In this document: piece after piece, positions 1 through 14,778 of the stretch
Layout: every line of letters begins with the position of its first letter
Numbering within the stretch: the first letter of the stretch is position 1
Source: Leptolyngbya sp. FACHB-8
GTDB taxonomy: Bacteria > Cyanobacteriota > Cyanobacteriia > Elainellales > Elainellaceae
NCBI RefSeq assembly: GCF_014695575.1
Contig: NZ_JACJOO010000072.1
Span: 1-64,000, forward strand
Direction: 5' to 3'
Length of the DNA stretch: 64,000 nucleotides
Program-made: the position numbers and the translations under genes
Notes under the pieces: model-generated
Told to the model about the DNA's origin: nothing
Databases searched by the model: none
What the model saw: only the letters and a program-made list of their open reading frames with translations

Positions 1-39
1 TGTTGGTGCTTTGCCCGCTTCGCGGGCAAAGCACCAACA
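1..39. repeat. perfect 18-bp hairpin, 3-nt loop
   Basis: Arms at 1-18 and 22-39 are perfectly complementary around a TTC loop. The centre on the opposite strand reads GCGAAGC, a sequence known as an unusually stable DNA mini-hairpin. It may extend beyond the window edge. It belongs to the large set of intergenic hairpins in this window. Confidence 0.85.
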
Positions 40-101
40 TTCTGGGTAAATTCTTATGCAGAAACCTCTTTACATCACTTTGTGCTTGAATCAGCCATAG
101 C

Positions 102-144
102 TGTTTTTGTGAGAGCCGTGTGGAGTGTGGCTCTCACAAAAACA
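102..144. repeat. 16-bp hairpin
   Basis: Arms 102-117 and 129-144 are perfectly complementary around an 11-nt loop. It lies downstream of the atp operon and beyond its terminator. No coding sequence is convincing in 1-274; that stretch holds only this hairpin, the one at 1-39 and the terminator at 206-231. Confidence 0.8.
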
Positions 145-205
145 ACCAAAATTTAAGCGCTTGAAAAGCGCTGTAATCAATCGGAGTTTGGGTTAAATAA
201 TGACG

Positions 206-231
206 AAAAAAGGACGGGATTGTTCCCGTCC
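206..231 (-). terminator. rho-independent terminator of the atp operon
   Basis: Read on the minus strand, a 7-bp GC-rich stem (GGACGGG/CCCGTCC, arms 212-218 and 225-231) is followed directly by six T residues (206-211). It sits about 45 bp after the stop codon of the gamma-subunit gene, at the end of the eight-gene minus-strand operon. Confidence 0.85.
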
Positions 232-274
232 GTTCATTCTGATTGAGATGTAGCTACGAGAAACCCAACCGTTA

Positions 275-1225
275 TTAGGTAAGCGCTTCTGCGCCCCCAA
301 CCACCTCCAGAATTTCCTGGGTAATAGCAGCCTGACGCGCTTTGTTGTAAGAAATTGTCAGGGTACTGATGAGCTGTGATGCGTTATCACTCGCGTTGCT
401 CATGGCAGTCATCCGAGCCGCCAGTTCGCTAGCAGCAGACTCTTGTAATGCCCGTAGCAGTTGGTTATTCAAATACAGCGGCAATAGAGCATCAAGAATC
501 TGAACGGGATCTTGCTCAAACAACATATCCTGTGGCGGTGGCTGAAGCGTAGGAGCGGTAACTTTCTGCCGCTCAACTTCAAATGCTCCACCCCGAGTCG
601 TCAAGCGGAAGATTTCATCGTCTGATACTTCTAACCCTTGAGGGTCGAGAGGCAACAGGGTTTGTACAACAGGACGAGAGCTCACTAGCGAAACGAACTT
701 GGTGTAAATCAGCTCGACCCGATCCACTTCCTCTGAGAGGAATAGGGACAGCAGTTCGTCCGCAATCATGGAAGCTTCCGAAGCGGTCGGTACTTGCTCT
801 AGTCCAGAGAATACCGCCTCAACGGGCTCCTCGCGGCGCTGGAAGTACTGAGCCGCTTTGCGTCCCACAATGATGAACTTATAGTTACGGCCTTCAGCCT
901 TTAACTCCTTCGCACGAGTCTCAGCCCGCTTGATGATGTTGGCGTTGTAACCGCCGCAGAGACCGCGATCGCCTGAGATGATCAGCAGACCTACAGTATT
1001 CACTTCGCGCTGTCTCAGCAGAGGCAGATCCGCATCTTCAAACCGCAGACGAGTTTGCAAGCCATAGAGAACCTGAGCCAGCCGGTCCGCAAAGGGGCGG
1101 GTAGCCAGAACCTGTTCTTGGGCACGGCGCACTTTAGCCGCTGCCACCAGCCGCATCGCTTCGGTGATCTTGCGGGTGTTTTTGACAGATTGAATGCGAT
1201 CGCGAATAAATTTTAGATTTGGCAT
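275..1225 (-). CDS. atpG: F1F0 ATP synthase gamma subunit
   Basis: This is the central rotor shaft of F1, coupling c-ring rotation to catalysis at the alpha/beta hexamer on the thylakoid membrane. At 316 residues it has the usual cyanobacterial length. The N-terminus ([20 protein letters not shown]) and the C-terminal helix ([20 protein letters not shown]) are family signatures. The middle region, around residues 195-240, holds the extra segment typical of cyanobacterial and chloroplast gamma subunits; no cysteine pair of the chloroplast redox switch is present there. It is the last gene of the operon (symbol atpC in older cyanobacterial usage), 110 bp after atpA, with a nested hairpin in the gap and a terminator behind it. 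Confidence 0.97.
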   Translation of the reverse strand: MPNLKFIRDRIQSVKNTRKITEAMRLVAAAKVRRAQEQVLATRPFADRLAQVLYGLQTRLRFEDADLPLLRQREVNTVGLLIISGDRGLCGGYNANIIKRAETRAKELKAEGRNYKFIIVGRKAAQYFQRREEPVEAVFSGLEQVPTASEASMIADELLSLFLSEEVDRVELIYTKFVSLVSSRPVVQTLLPLDPQGLEVSDDEIFRLTTRGGAFEVERQKVTAPTLQPPPQDMLFEQDPVQILDALLPLYLNNQLLRALQESAASELAARMTAMSNASDNASQLISTLTISYNKARQAAITQEILEVVGGAEALT

Positions 1226-1263
1226 GTCGAATAGACCTCGGTTCGCTTCAGGTCATGGATAAG

Positions 1264-1332
1264 GATGTTTGAAGCGGAATGAACGTTGGATTTTTCCCAC
1301 TATCTGCAGGAAAAATCCAACCATTCAAACAT
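1264..1332. repeat. nested inverted repeat between alpha and gamma genes
   Basis: An outer stem (1264-1273 with 1323-1332) encloses an inner 12-bp stem (TTGGATTTTTCC at 1286-1297 with 1309-1320). The structure fills most of the 110-bp atpA-atpG gap. Without a clean T-run it could be an RNA-processing or partial-termination signal inside the operon. That role is inference. Confidence 0.7.
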
Positions 1333-1335
1333 CGC

Positions 1336-2853
<1,518 letters not shown>

Positions 2854-2898
2854 TTATTCTCGCTGGCTACAAATAAACAGAATGAACATTCGCTGAAC

Positions 2899-2936
2899 TG
2901 TGCAAAAGCGAGCTAAACCATTGCTTTTGCGGCACA
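2899..2936. repeat. hairpin in the delta-alpha spacer
   Basis: TGTGCAAAAGC (2899-2909) pairs imperfectly with 2923-2936 in the 94-bp gap between the delta and alpha genes. It may act as an intra-operon stability or processing element. Confidence 0.5.
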
Positions 2937-2944
2937 TTCAGATT

Positions 2945-3493
2945 CTAGACATTGGTGGAGAGGTTCAACCCGAGGCGACGAAGTTGTCCCCGCAGGCTTG
3001 CATCAAATACTTGAGAACCGACCCGAATAATCACACCGCCCAGAATGTCAGAGTCGATATGCTTTTCCAACTCGACCTGGCTAGCTCCCGTAAGGGAAAT
3101 GACTTTCTGGCGAACGGCTTCCGTTTGCTCATCATTCAGTTCAACCGAAGAAATCACTTCAGCCAGAACGATTTGACGCATCTGACGCACCAGAGTCTGG
3201 TACTGCTTGCAGATAGGCGGCAGGAACTGACTCCGTCCACGATCTACCAGCAGTTGGAGGAAGCTTTGCATCACAGGATGCAGGCGATCGCTTGCCAACT
3301 GCCGCAACACAGCCTTCTTGGTTTCCGGCTTCATGAATGGGTTGACCAAAAACTGGTTCAACTCTTCGGATTCCGCCAGGGTTTCCAGCAGCACCGTTGT
3401 ATCTTCGTTGAAGCGATCCACTAGATCTTGGGACTGGGCGATTGACATTAATGCCTGAGCGTAAGGCTCTACGATTTCAGCAGCTAATCTCAT
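2945..3493 (-). CDS. atpH: F1F0 ATP synthase delta subunit
   Basis: The delta subunit (OSCP family) clamps the peripheral stalk to the top of F1. The 182 residues fit the family. The C-terminal segment, with [20 protein letters not shown] near residues 148-167, is the conserved signature. The start ATG overlaps the stop of the upstream b-subunit gene by four bases, so the two are probably translationally coupled. It is called atpD or atpH depending on the nomenclature. Confidence 0.97.
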   Translation of the reverse strand: MRLAAEIVEPYAQALMSIAQSQDLVDRFNEDTTVLLETLAESEELNQFLVNPFMKPETKKAVLRQLASDRLHPVMQSFLQLLVDRGRSQFLPPICKQYQTLVRQMRQIVLAEVISSVELNDEQTEAVRQKVISLTGASQVELEKHIDSDILGGVIIRVGSQVFDASLRGQLRRLGLNLSTNV

Positions 3494-4059
3494 GCCCGAC
3501 CTCCCAAAGATGCAATGCTCTGATCCAGTAGTTGATGTTGAGCATCCTGGTTCAAACCTGTTTGCAAACGCTCTTCCGCCTTTGCAATAGCCAGAGCCGC
3601 AATTCGCTCTCTCAGTTCGCGCGCAATCCGCTCTTGCTGAGTGTTAATGTCCTGGCTAGCCGACTGACGCATCCGAACCAGCTCTTCTTCCATCTCAGAA
3701 AGAATAGCGGCACGAGCTTTCTCTGCGCTTTTCTCAGCGTCTGCCAGAATGCGAGCAGCTTCTGATTGCGCCTGGGCCAGCTTTTGCTGTTCCTGGGCTA
3801 GAGAAGCTGCAGCGGATTTCTTACGGTCTTCCGCTTCTTTAATGGCTGTCTCGATGGCAGAGCGGCGATCGCCTAAAGTCTTACCAATGACACCACGACC
3901 AAAGTACAACAGCACACCAATAATGATGGCCAGGTTGATAATGTTGGTCTCCAGCAGGTTGAAGTTGAGGCCAAATCCACCTTCCGCTTCAGAAGCAAGC
4001 AAGAATACCTGGTGGGGAAGGGCCGTACCAAACAATTCGATACCACCAAAATTAACCAA
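3490..4059 (-). CDS. atpF: F1F0 ATP synthase subunit b, probable TTG start
   Basis: Peripheral stalk subunit with one N-terminal membrane helix (around residues 35-57) followed by a long charged coiled coil. The reading frame is open further upstream, but no ATG gives a family-like N-terminus. The best start is TTG at 4059-4057: a Shine-Dalgarno-like GGGAGGTG lies six bases before it, and the predicted start MVNFGG gives 189 residues. This start overlaps the end of the b' gene by eight bases, as expected for coupled translation of the b/b' heterodimer. GTG at 4070 is less likely because it falls inside the ribosome-binding site. Confidence 0.93.
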   Translation of the reverse strand: MVNFGGIELFGTALPHQVFLLASEAEGGFGLNFNLLETNIINLAIIIGVLLYFGRGVIGKTLGDRRSAIETAIKEAEDRKKSAAASLAQEQQKLAQAQSEAARILADAEKSAEKARAAILSEMEEELVRMRQSASQDINTQQERIARELRERIAALAIAKAEERLQTGLNQDAQHQLLDQSIASLGGRA

Positions 4060-4540
4060 TGGAAACACCTCCCAGGAGCTTGTGCAAGATTTGCTGACTG
4101 AGGGCATCCACTTGTTGCTCAAGAGCCTGCAATGCTTCGGCTTTTTGCTGATCTAGCTCATGTTGAGCCTGTTCACGCTGAGCTTGGGCTTCCTGCTGGG
4201 CTACGGCAATTTTTTCGGCTGCAATTTTCTGAGCATCAGCTTGAGCCTTTGCTATGACTGCTTGAGATTGCCGACGGGTATCTGCCAGTTCCTGCTCAAA
4301 TTGTTTGGCGAGAGCCTGAGCCTTCATCAGGCGTTCCTGAGCTTCTGCCTGGGTGCCACGAATATAAGCGTCGCGTTCATCTAACACCTTGCCTACAGGC
4401 TTGTAGAACAGAGCGTTGAGTACCGCAACAAGAATCAAGAATTGAACTGCCATCAGAGGCAACGTCGCATCTAGGTCAAAAAGACCCCCTTCCGCTTCGC
4501 CGACGGCCTCCGTTGCTAGCAGAATCAGTGAGTGCATCAT
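4052..4540 (-). CDS. atpG': F1F0 ATP synthase subunit b'
   Basis: Second peripheral-stalk subunit, found in photosynthetic bacteria and plastids alongside b. The 162 residues contain one membrane helix near residues 27-47 ([20 protein letters not shown]) and then an Ala/Gln/Glu-rich coiled coil. Two adjacent ATG codons (4540 and 4537) could start the protein. It directly precedes and overlaps the b-subunit gene. It is also named atpX, or atpG in some cyanobacteria. Confidence 0.95.
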   Translation of the reverse strand: MMHSLILLATEAVGEAEGGLFDLDATLPLMAVQFLILVAVLNALFYKPVGKVLDERDAYIRGTQAEAQERLMKAQALAKQFEQELADTRRQSQAVIAKAQADAQKIAAEKIAVAQQEAQAQREQAQHELDQQKAEALQALEQQVDALSQQILHKLLGGVSIG

Positions 4541-4594
4541 AAAATTAACCCAACCCCTTCAGCTCGGTCAGAGCGCTCCGCTAAGTGAATGAGG

Positions 4595-4621
4595 GTAGGG
4601 GCACGTGGGCCGTACCCCTAC
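4595..4621. repeat. short hairpin between c and b' genes
   Basis: GTAGGGG (4595-4601) pairs with CCCCTAC (4615-4621) in the 93-bp spacer after the c-subunit gene. In many atp operons such a structure stabilises or trims the highly expressed c-subunit message. That function is inferred here. Confidence 0.5.
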
Positions 4622-4633
4622 TGAACCCTATGC

Positions 4634-4900
<267 letters not shown>

Positions 4901-5026
4901 TTACAGAATGACGAAACGTGAACCATCTAGAAAAGCGCTTGCACGCTGGCGACCTAATTGTGAGTAGCAAAGGCTACCGACAACGGTAGGTCACAATAAT
5001 GGGGACGCAATGCCCCGTCTGAGAAA

Positions 5027-5785
5027 CTAGTGTTCCTCATGCCCTTCGTGGTGATCCTCCATAGCCTCGCCAATGTAGGCAGCGGCCAGTGTCGCAAAAA
5101 TCAGAGCCTGAATTGCACTGGTGAAGAGACCCAACGCCATCACAGGCAGCGGCACAAACAGAGGCACCAGCAATACCAATACGCCCACAACCAATTCATC
5201 AGCCAGAATGTTTCCGAAAAGACGGAAGCTTAGGGAGAGGGGTTTGGTGAAATCTTCAATAATCTTGAAGGGAAGCATAAAGGGTACCGGCTGAACGTAG
5301 TTGCCGAAGTAACCCAAGCCCTTCTTGCGGAAGCCCGCGTAAAAGTATGCCAGAGAGGTAAGCAGCGCCAGAGCAACCGTGGTGTTGATGTCACTGGTGG
5401 GAGCCGAGAGCTCACCAGCCGGGATGTGAATCAAACGCCAGGGTACCAGAGCACCGGACCAGTTTGAGACAAAGATGAACAGGAACAAGGTACCAACGAA
5501 TGGAACCCAGGGCCGATAGTCTTTTTCTCCAATCTGACCGCGTGCCAGATCGCGAACAAACTCCAGAACATACTCCATGAAATTCTGGAAGCCTGTGGGG
5601 ATGCGCTGGGGATTTCGGCTGCCTAGGAGGGCGGCAATAACCAACACACCAATCACGAACCAAGAGGTCAAGAAGATCTGGCCGTGTAACTTCAAATTGC
5701 CCAATTCCCAGTAAAACTGTTTGCCAACTTCCAGTTCGGCGAGGGGCAATGTATGAAGAATATTCAGGAAATTGAGGGTTCCCAT
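5027..5785 (-). CDS. atpB: F1F0 ATP synthase subunit a
   Basis: This membrane stator subunit provides the proton half-channels next to the c-ring. The 252-residue protein has five to six hydrophobic helices. The essential arginine is in [16 protein letters not shown] near residue 185, and the C-terminal segment [21 protein letters not shown] is a strong family signature. The His-rich tail is typical of cyanobacterial homologues. It is preceded by the Atp1 gene and followed by the c-subunit gene. Confidence 0.98.
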   Translation of the reverse strand: MGTLNFLNILHTLPLAELEVGKQFYWELGNLKLHGQIFLTSWFVIGVLVIAALLGSRNPQRIPTGFQNFMEYVLEFVRDLARGQIGEKDYRPWVPFVGTLFLFIFVSNWSGALVPWRLIHIPAGELSAPTSDINTTVALALLTSLAYFYAGFRKKGLGYFGNYVQPVPFMLPFKIIEDFTKPLSLSFRLFGNILADELVVGVLVLLVPLFVPLPVMALGLFTSAIQALIFATLAAAYIGEAMEDHHEGHEEH

Positions 5786-5833
5786 TGGATGAGTCTTTCC
5801 AGAATCGTTAAGTGGTGATAGTATTCCTGGAAC

Positions 5834-6313
5834 TTATCGAGATCCGGGTAATATGGCGGTTTGCATCATGTAATAGATGACGGCCACTTTATAAGTCAGG
5901 AAACCAAGAAAAATTGGCATGATTTGAAGTTGATCTAATCGCGATGCAACTACGATCAACCCAATCAACAGAGCCAGCCGAGTAGCACCCAATTGACTCT
6001 TTTCCCGACCCAGTTGTGCCACGTTTTTCGCCAACATTCTCAAGTAAACCACACCTGTGCACGCTCCTATTAAATAATTCAGAGCGATGTTGAGGGAGTA
6101 GAAAATCCATACTGAAACGAACACAATGCCGCTTAAAAGCAGTGTGATTTTCAGCAAATCTTCCTGGAGTTTGTAAAACTCCTGCATGGAAGGATCGGGT
6201 TCAGGATTGATGCCCGACGGGGCGGGCTGTTCCTCAATGGGAGGTGTGTTAGGAGGGGTGTCTGACGAGTTCACAGGAATAGTGGCAAAGGTCCAGTGAA
6301 ACGGAAGCAGCAT
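5834..6313 (-). CDS. atpI: ATP synthase subunit I (Atp1-like) assembly protein
   Basis: First gene of the atp operon. Atp1/UncI proteins are small four-helix membrane proteins that help c-ring assembly or cation supply and are not part of the final enzyme. Hydrophobic segments are visible at roughly [45 protein letters not shown] and the C-terminal [16 protein letters not shown]. The start is uncertain: ATG at 6313 gives 159 residues, a TTG at 6397 gives 187, and an internal ATG at 6187 ([12 protein letters not shown]) gives 117, closer to the shortest relatives. None has a clear Shine-Dalgarno sequence. Confidence 0.85.
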   Translation of the reverse strand: MLLPFHWTFATIPVNSSDTPPNTPPIEEQPAPSGINPEPDPSMQEFYKLQEDLLKITLLLSGIVFVSVWIFYSLNIALNYLIGACTGVVYLRMLAKNVAQLGREKSQLGATRLALLIGLIVVASRLDQLQIMPIFLGFLTYKVAVIYYMMQTAILPGSR

Positions 6314-6487
6314 GGCGCTGGTATCACAGTGCGATCGCCCATGGCTTTCGGTGTGATTGCGCTTGCCACTCCCGATCATATCACCGACAGGTAACAATAC
6401 TTAATGCTGTGTTCGTCCCTGTCGGGTGAGTTTTTTTGAATCCTACAGGCGGATTAGTTTGATGCCGTAATGGCCTATTTGATGGTA

Positions 6488-7681
6488 TCAGCTACCTGGA
6501 GTCAGCATCAGGAGTTGTTGTTGGAGGAGCGATCGCACCATCTCCAATCCTCCCGGTACCGATTCTAGGATTTGCCCAACGGTTTGCTGGGTATTTCCAT
6601 CGGCAGCTTTCAGGAAAGCCCACTGATCATCGGTCAACGTCACAATCTGATAATCAAAATTAAATAGAGTGCGACTATCCCAACCATCCATACAAGGATT
6701 GCGTTCAGGGATGGCGGCTAGAAGAGCTGTATCGGAAGACCAATCGGATTTCTCAATGGGAGGACGACCCAGGAAAAATTCGTAGTGTGTGATGGATTCT
6801 GGATCGAGAAGTTCGATCAGTCGGTACCGTTCCCACTCCGAAAGATTAGCGGCTCGTTCCATCAAGTCGGGTGCTTTCCCAATCAATCTTTCTAAATCCC
6901 AAACTCGTGGATTTGAGAAGCCGAGGAATTCTAAGCCAGAGGCACGAATTAACTCATGCAGACTGTGAACGGTGTAGTCAATCTCCTGGGGATGGACGTA
7001 CATGTCTGCAAAATTTTCATCTCGCTGATTTTCTAACGACCAGCGTTCCTGTTCCCGTTTCACCAGGCGATTGTTTTCGGGCAGGCTGGCAAAGAGATTA
7101 CGCCCCACCTGTACGCCGTCGCGATAGTCACCGCGCTGGTCGCCCTGGAGGAGGGCGATCGCCTCTTGCATTAGCTGAATTTCCCATCGGCCCAAGGCAC
7201 CATATACAAAGATATGCATCAGCCCGCCAGGAGCTAACTTTGGTGCAAGAGCCTGAATTCCCCGAATTGGATCCGGCAGGTGATGAAGAACACCCACACA
7301 ATTAATTAAGTCAAATTCACCGGGAAGCTCAGCCGCATTATAAAGACTGAGGTGGTGAAAGGTCGCGCGATCGGCTCCCGATCGTTGGCATCGTTCCTTG
7401 GCAACCGCCAACGCACCCGAACTCAAATCAAGCCCTGTTACTTCAGCTTGAGGATTCAGGTGCACCAGATATTCAGTACCGACCCCGGTACCACAGCCCG
7501 CATCCAGAATTCGCACATCCTGCCGAGACGGTTTACGGCCCAGGCAAAAGTTGTAAGCGGCCAACCAATTCCAACGCCAGTTATAACCGGGAGGCGGCTC
7601 GTCCAGTAACGGTTCTGGTGGAAATGGATAGGTGTCGTAAAGGCGGGCCACAGCCGCACTAATCTGAGTGGGGTCGGTCAT
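6488..7681 (-). CDS. class I SAM-dependent methyltransferase
   Basis: Rossmann-fold methyltransferase of about 397 residues. Motif I is ILDAGCGTGVGTEYL near residues 58-72, and the acidic motif II is VTGLDLSSGALA. The product opens with MTDPTQISAAVARLYDTYPF, an N-terminus I associate with cyanobacterial members of this family, so ATG 7681 was chosen over more upstream in-frame codons. The C-terminal half has no recognised domain. The substrate is unknown. It is divergent from apcE across a 456-bp promoter region, but a functional link to phycobilisomes cannot be claimed from the sequence. Confidence 0.88.
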   Translation of the reverse strand: MTDPTQISAAVARLYDTYPFPPEPLLDEPPPGYNWRWNWLAAYNFCLGRKPSRQDVRILDAGCGTGVGTEYLVHLNPQAEVTGLDLSSGALAVAKERCQRSGADRATFHHLSLYNAAELPGEFDLINCVGVLHHLPDPIRGIQALAPKLAPGGLMHIFVYGALGRWEIQLMQEAIALLQGDQRGDYRDGVQVGRNLFASLPENNRLVKREQERWSLENQRDENFADMYVHPQEIDYTVHSLHELIRASGLEFLGFSNPRVWDLERLIGKAPDLMERAANLSEWERYRLIELLDPESITHYEFFLGRPPIEKSDWSSDTALLAAIPERNPCMDGWDSRTLFNFDYQIVTLTDDQWAFLKAADGNTQQTVGQILESVPGGLEMVRSLLQQQLLMLTPGS

Positions 7682-11416
<3,735 letters not shown>

Positions 11417-12052
11417 GAGGAAACAGTCTTGCAGAGGTTGATTTTTGATGGGCTAAATCAATAAAGTCAACCTCGCGGGCATCCTCTAGTTTGATTCGTT
11501 TGGGGTTCTGTGGAAGAGCGATCGCGTATTCTCAGGAATGGCGATCGCTCCTACTCAAATCCCTAAAAGAATGTGTTTCCTTCTTCCAAGTTTTTTGAAT
11601 CGTTATATCAGCTGCTTTACCGAAGCTAAGGACACGCCATCACACAGTAGTGAGTGTGCTCTTATTTGTTGTTCGGTGTATGAAGTAGTGCTCGTTAAAT
11701 ATTTCCCACTGAAGGCTGCATTTTGAATGCTTTCTGAATTTCCTCAATTTTTTAGGCTCTAGATATAGTTCAAACCTCCTAGTAATTTCCATTTTTCTAA
11801 CTGCTTCTTCTGAAGAAACCCGTAGGAAACTGACCCAAGAACTTATATAAAGTAACCTTCGTTTAACTTTCAATTTGTGCTAGAGGAGCTCCAAATAATC
11901 GAGCTCCTTTTTTGTAAAAAACTGTAAATTCCAGGTGAGCTGTTAAATTCCGTAAAGTTTTATTGGAGGAAGGCTATCTACTATTCCTATTAACCGTATG
12001 ATGTTGAGTAAATTTTGTAAGGATTTGTAAGACACAGGGAGTTTAAGTAGGC
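11417..12052. other. 636-bp apcE-cpcG spacer
   Basis: No convincing gene is present; the short open frames here are AT-rich and lack family features. An 8-bp inverted repeat (GAGGTTGA 11434-11441 with 11467-11474) follows apcE, and a strong terminator sits at 11884-11913. The remaining sequence probably holds a long apcE 3' UTR, or a small RNA, and the cpcG promoter. Confidence 0.55.
11884..11913 (+). terminator. rho-independent terminator 470 bp after apcE
   Basis: AGGAGCTC (11884-11891) pairs with GAGCTCCT (11901-11908) around a 9-nt loop and runs into a T-tract on the plus strand. It lies far from the apcE stop codon, so it either ends a long 3' UTR or belongs to an unannotated short transcript. 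Confidence 0.85.
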
Positions 12053-12811
12053 GTGGCAATTCCTCTGTTACAGTACAACCCCTCCAGCCAAAACCAGCGA
12101 GTTGCTGGTTACGAGGTTGGAAGCGATGAGCAACCCCGTCTCTTCTCGACGGATAACCTGCTCTCGCCAAGTGATATGGATAACTTGATTGAAGCGGCTT
12201 ACCGTCAAATCTTTTTCCATGCGTTTAAAGCAGACCGGGAAGTAACTCTTGAATCCCAGCTGCGGAATGGGCAAATCACAGTACGTGATTTTATTCGTGG
12301 TCTATTGTTGTCTGATCGCTATAAGCGCAGCTTCTATGACTTGAATAGCAACTATCGTTTTGTTGAACAAACTGTTCAGCGCGTTCTGGGCCGGGATGTT
12401 TACAGCGAACGCGAAAAAATTGCTTGGTCCATCGTAATCGCGACCAAAGGTATTGCTGGCTTCTTCAACGATCTGTTGAACAGCGACGAGTACCTGGAGA
12501 ACTTTGGTGATTCCATCGTTCCCTATCAGCGTCGTCGAGTTCTGCCCGGTCGCACTGCTGGTGAGCTGCCTTTTAATATCAGGTCTCCTCGCTACGACGA
12601 ATACTACCGTGGTAAGTTTGGCTTCCCGCAAATCGTCTGGCAGACCACTGTTCGGAGCTTCAAGCCCCAAGACAAAGTTGCTCGTGCTGGCGATCCAGCA
12701 AGTTTCCTCGATATGGCTCGTAGCTTGGATGCGCGCGGTAGTGCTCCCCAAAGCCTGTCAGCTCAGAATGTTGATTACCTAAACGCTGTACCTTACCGCA
12801 AGGTTGGCTAA
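12053..12811 (+). CDS. cpcG: phycobilisome rod-core linker CpcG
   Basis: CpcG attaches phycocyanin rods to the allophycocyanin core. The 252-residue protein starts at a GTG ([17 protein letters not shown]), a typical CpcG N-terminus. It has one linker domain at about residues 40-180, with [38 protein letters not shown] and a closing [11 protein letters not shown]. The C-terminal part is soluble and has no terminal membrane helix, unlike CpcG2/CpcL proteins that build photosystem-I-associated rods, so it is a CpcG1-type linker. It lies alone between apcE and a DUF1818 gene, away from any cpcBA operon in the window, and is followed by its own terminator. Confidence 0.96.
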   Translation: MAIPLLQYNPSSQNQRVAGYEVGSDEQPRLFSTDNLLSPSDMDNLIEAAYRQIFFHAFKADREVTLESQLRNGQITVRDFIRGLLLSDRYKRSFYDLNSNYRFVEQTVQRVLGRDVYSEREKIAWSIVIATKGIAGFFNDLLNSDEYLENFGDSIVPYQRRRVLPGRTAGELPFNIRSPRYDEYYRGKFGFPQIVWQTTVRSFKPQDKVARAGDPASFLDMARSLDARGSAPQSLSAQNVDYLNAVPYRKVG

Positions 12812-12833
12812 GGTCTGTATTGCAGATGAATAG

Positions 12834-12862
12834 AGCCAGGGGGCGATCGCTCCCTGGCTTTT
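12834..12862 (+). terminator. cpcG terminator with a HIP1 loop
   Basis: AGCCAGGG (12834-12841) pairs with CCCTGGCT (12852-12859), followed by TTTTA. The loop holds the HIP1 octamer GCGATCGC. Confidence 0.85.
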
Positions 12863-12870
12863 ATATGTGA

Positions 12871-12920
12871 AGGAATGAGATTGGATGCGAAACAGCAGTT
12901 TCACATTCAATCTCATTCCT
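12871..12920. repeat. 23-bp hairpin
   Basis: Arms 12871-12893 and 12898-12920 pair with two mismatches around an AGCA loop. It lies directly after the cpcG terminator and abuts the next repeat element without a gap. Confidence 0.85.
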
Positions 12921-13017
12921 ATATAGCGGTGTGCAAGCTCGTTAAGTACAGAAACGGTGTTGTGGGGCGCTCAGCGCCCCACAACACCGTACTGAATAAG
13001 CCCACACAGCGCTATAT
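12921..13017. mobile_element. MITE-like element with terminal inverted repeats (family D)
   Basis: The left end ATATAGCGGTGTG (12921-12933) is mirrored by the right end CACACAGCGCTATAT, and the similarity continues for about 29 bases (roughly 20 matching). The centre (12954-12990) is a perfect 18-bp hairpin with a 1-nt loop. There is no coding capacity. The right end stops six bases before the next ATG. A non-autonomous element is the simplest reading; no matching transposase is in the window. Confidence 0.65.
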
Positions 13018-13023
13018 TTAGCA

Positions 13024-13404
13024 ATGGAAGATAATGCTATGGCACGACAACTTAAAAGCGGTCAAGGTTGGCAAATTGGTTGGGATCCTGAAGCTCCTCT
13101 CTACCGTGGCTTAGTGGGTACAGAGGCATGGGCTTTAGAGCTGACTGAGGAGGAACTTGATGACTTTTGTCGTCTTGCTACTCAGTTGGCCGATACTCTA
13201 GCTCAAATCGCCTCAGAGCTGATGGATGAGGAGCGCATCACCTGTGAAGTGGAGAGCGATCGCATCTGGATGGAAGCTGAAGGCTTTCCACACTCCTTTA
13301 GCTTACGCTTCATTCTGCTTCAGGGGCGTCGGGGTGAAGGTTATTGGGATGCAGAGGCTGTGACGGGTCTCATTCAAGCTATGCAGAGCCTCCAAGTATT
13401 TTAA
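13024..13404 (+). CDS. DUF1818 family protein
   Basis: Small cyanobacterial protein of unknown function, 126 residues, or 121 from the second ATG at 13039. The segment GWQIGWDPEAPLYRGLVGTE followed by WALELTEEELDDFCRLATQL is characteristic of DUF1818. It is acidic and soluble, with no membrane segment or metal motif. The gene starts six bases after a repeat element, so it has no proper Shine-Dalgarno sequence and its leader is made of that element. No function can be assigned, and its neighbours (cpcG upstream, gvpA 1 kb downstream) give no firm clue. Confidence 0.85.
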   Translation: MEDNAMARQLKSGQGWQIGWDPEAPLYRGLVGTEAWALELTEEELDDFCRLATQLADTLAQIASELMDEERITCEVESDRIWMEAEGFPHSFSLRFILLQGRRGEGYWDAEAVTGLIQAMQSLQVF

Positions 13405-14377
13405 GGACTACTTGTACAGGAAATATGCCTTCTCGAGCAAAACCAGCCTACTATGGCCGTGACTGAGTTGCTTCTGTACAGCTTCTGTACATATGTTGTA
13501 ACAAATCAATTCTCCTTATACTCGTAGCTATTTGAACCAGGACAAAAAGAGAGGGTGCCAAGCGCCCTCTCTTTTTGTCTTATAGCCTGTGTTGTGTTAG
13601 TTAGCCTGAGTTCGGATTAAGTACTAGCTTAAACGGCTGTAGCCATAGATTTGCTTGATCAGCCAATATGTGCCATCGAGATCAGCAATACCATTCAAAT
13701 ATATTTTGTAGATGAGTTTGGAAGTTGACACAATAGGCAACAAATCAGCAAAGTGATTCCGTATTATTTCGGATTTAAGAGAAGTAGTAGTTTTAAACTG
13801 AAAAATAATCCGTGTTTCCGCTTATAGTCTCTATTTCGTTTCTATTAAGTTGGGAAAAATGAAGTCTTTTTCCGGATAACTATTAATGATTTAGAAGACG
13901 TACTAATGTGCGTTTTGGTTTTATAGTAAGTCGTTAGAAATCCTTTATTACAGCGCTTTTTATGCTTTTCTCTTAAATAAGATTCCATATTCTTCCTGAT
14001 GTATTTGTATGTCCTAGAAAGGAGTATAAGAACATTGGAAATAATTGAAAGTGCTTCATTGGACTTCGACTTTTTTCTAAGGTTCATTGTTAGTCTGACC
14101 TGTGTTTTGGGAAAGATACAATTGTCTCCCTCCACAGGGCATCTGCTAGAAAACCCCTAGCTATTTCCTTCTTAAGGAAATCGCCCGTTGACATTGTAAT
14201 TGCGGCATATTGTGCCTTTAAGGCTCCGTTCTTAGATGCTCTGATGATTATTCGGAAATCTTTGAATGTTCAAAAATGTCTAATCCAAGCAATTGTCTTG
14301 GCAATGTTAACTTCTGTTGGGTAGGGGAGTCAGTTTATTTCATTGCTCACACGTACAAAGTTTTAGGTGGTTTAACC
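13405..14377. other. 973-bp AT-rich region upstream of gvpA
   Basis: No convincing gene. It contains a 15-bp hairpin at 13541-13579, a solo end resembling repeat family C (CCTGAGTTCGGATTAAG, about 13603-13619), the 11-mer GCTGTAGCCAT (13636-13646) in reverse orientation relative to family A, and a small hairpin at 14163-14181 (ATTTCCTT/AAGGAAAT). TTGACA occurs at 14188-14193, but its spacing to the nearest TATTGT is only 14 bp. The gvpA promoter is expected somewhere here. Confidence 0.6.
13541..13579. repeat. 15-bp hairpin, arms related to the one at 35752
   Basis: GACAAAAAGAGAGGG (13541-13555) pairs with its complement ending at 13579. The outer arm GGACAAAAAGAG is shared with the hairpin at 35752-35800, although the inner arms differ. 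Confidence 0.8.
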
Positions 14378-14596
14378 ATGGCTGTTGAAAAAGTAAACTC
14401 TTCCTCCAGCTTGGCCGAAGTAGTTGATCGGATTTTGGATAAAGGCGTTGTTGTTGATGCGTGGGTTCGCGTATCTCTGGTTGGTATCGAACTGCTGGCT
14501 ATTGAAGCTCGCATCGTTATTGCTTCCGTTGAAACCTATCTGAAGTATGCAGAAGCTGTTGGTCTGACTGCTCAGGCTGCTGTTCCCTCCGCATAA
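14378..14596 (+). CDS. gvpA: gas vesicle major structural protein GvpA
   Basis: GvpA forms the ribs of the hydrophobic gas-vesicle wall that gives buoyancy. It has 72 residues and the highly conserved core [20 protein letters not shown] followed by a hydrophobic beta-hairpin and [23 protein letters not shown] 14378 was chosen because AGGTGG lies nine bases upstream and the start [12 protein letters not shown] is the standard one. It is a single copy in this window; Anabaena clusters can carry several. A strong hairpin follows, and gvpC-N-J-K continue downstream. Confidence 0.98.
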   Translation: MAVEKVNSSSSLAEVVDRILDKGVVVDAWVRVSLVGIELLAIEARIVIASVETYLKYAEAVGLTAQAAVPSA

Positions 14597-14604
14597 AAGT
14601 CTCC

Positions 14605-14634
14605 GATTGGGGAGCCTTGATTGGCTCCCCAATC
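14605..14634 (+). terminator. hairpin between gvpA and gvpC
   Basis: GATTGGGGAGCC (14605-14616) pairs perfectly with GGCTCCCCAATC (14623-14634). It lacks a long T-run, so partial termination or 3' protection of the abundant gvpA message is likely. That would let GvpA greatly exceed the downstream minor proteins. Confidence 0.75.
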
Positions 14635-14778
14635 CTCACACTTTCATCTCCCCGTTTTCGTTAATTCGTTCGTGCTCGGTAGGTTTGCAGGCTTTCGGAA
14701 ACACTAGCGTCCGGCCTGTCTTCACAAAATGGCTTCTTAGGAAGCCGGGTTAAGTTAGCCTCGTCGGAGGAGGTTTCT

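Noticed and set aside
14188-14213. TTGACA/TATTGT as the gvpA promoter
   Set aside because: Spacing is only 14 bp, too short for a standard promoter; kept only as a remark.
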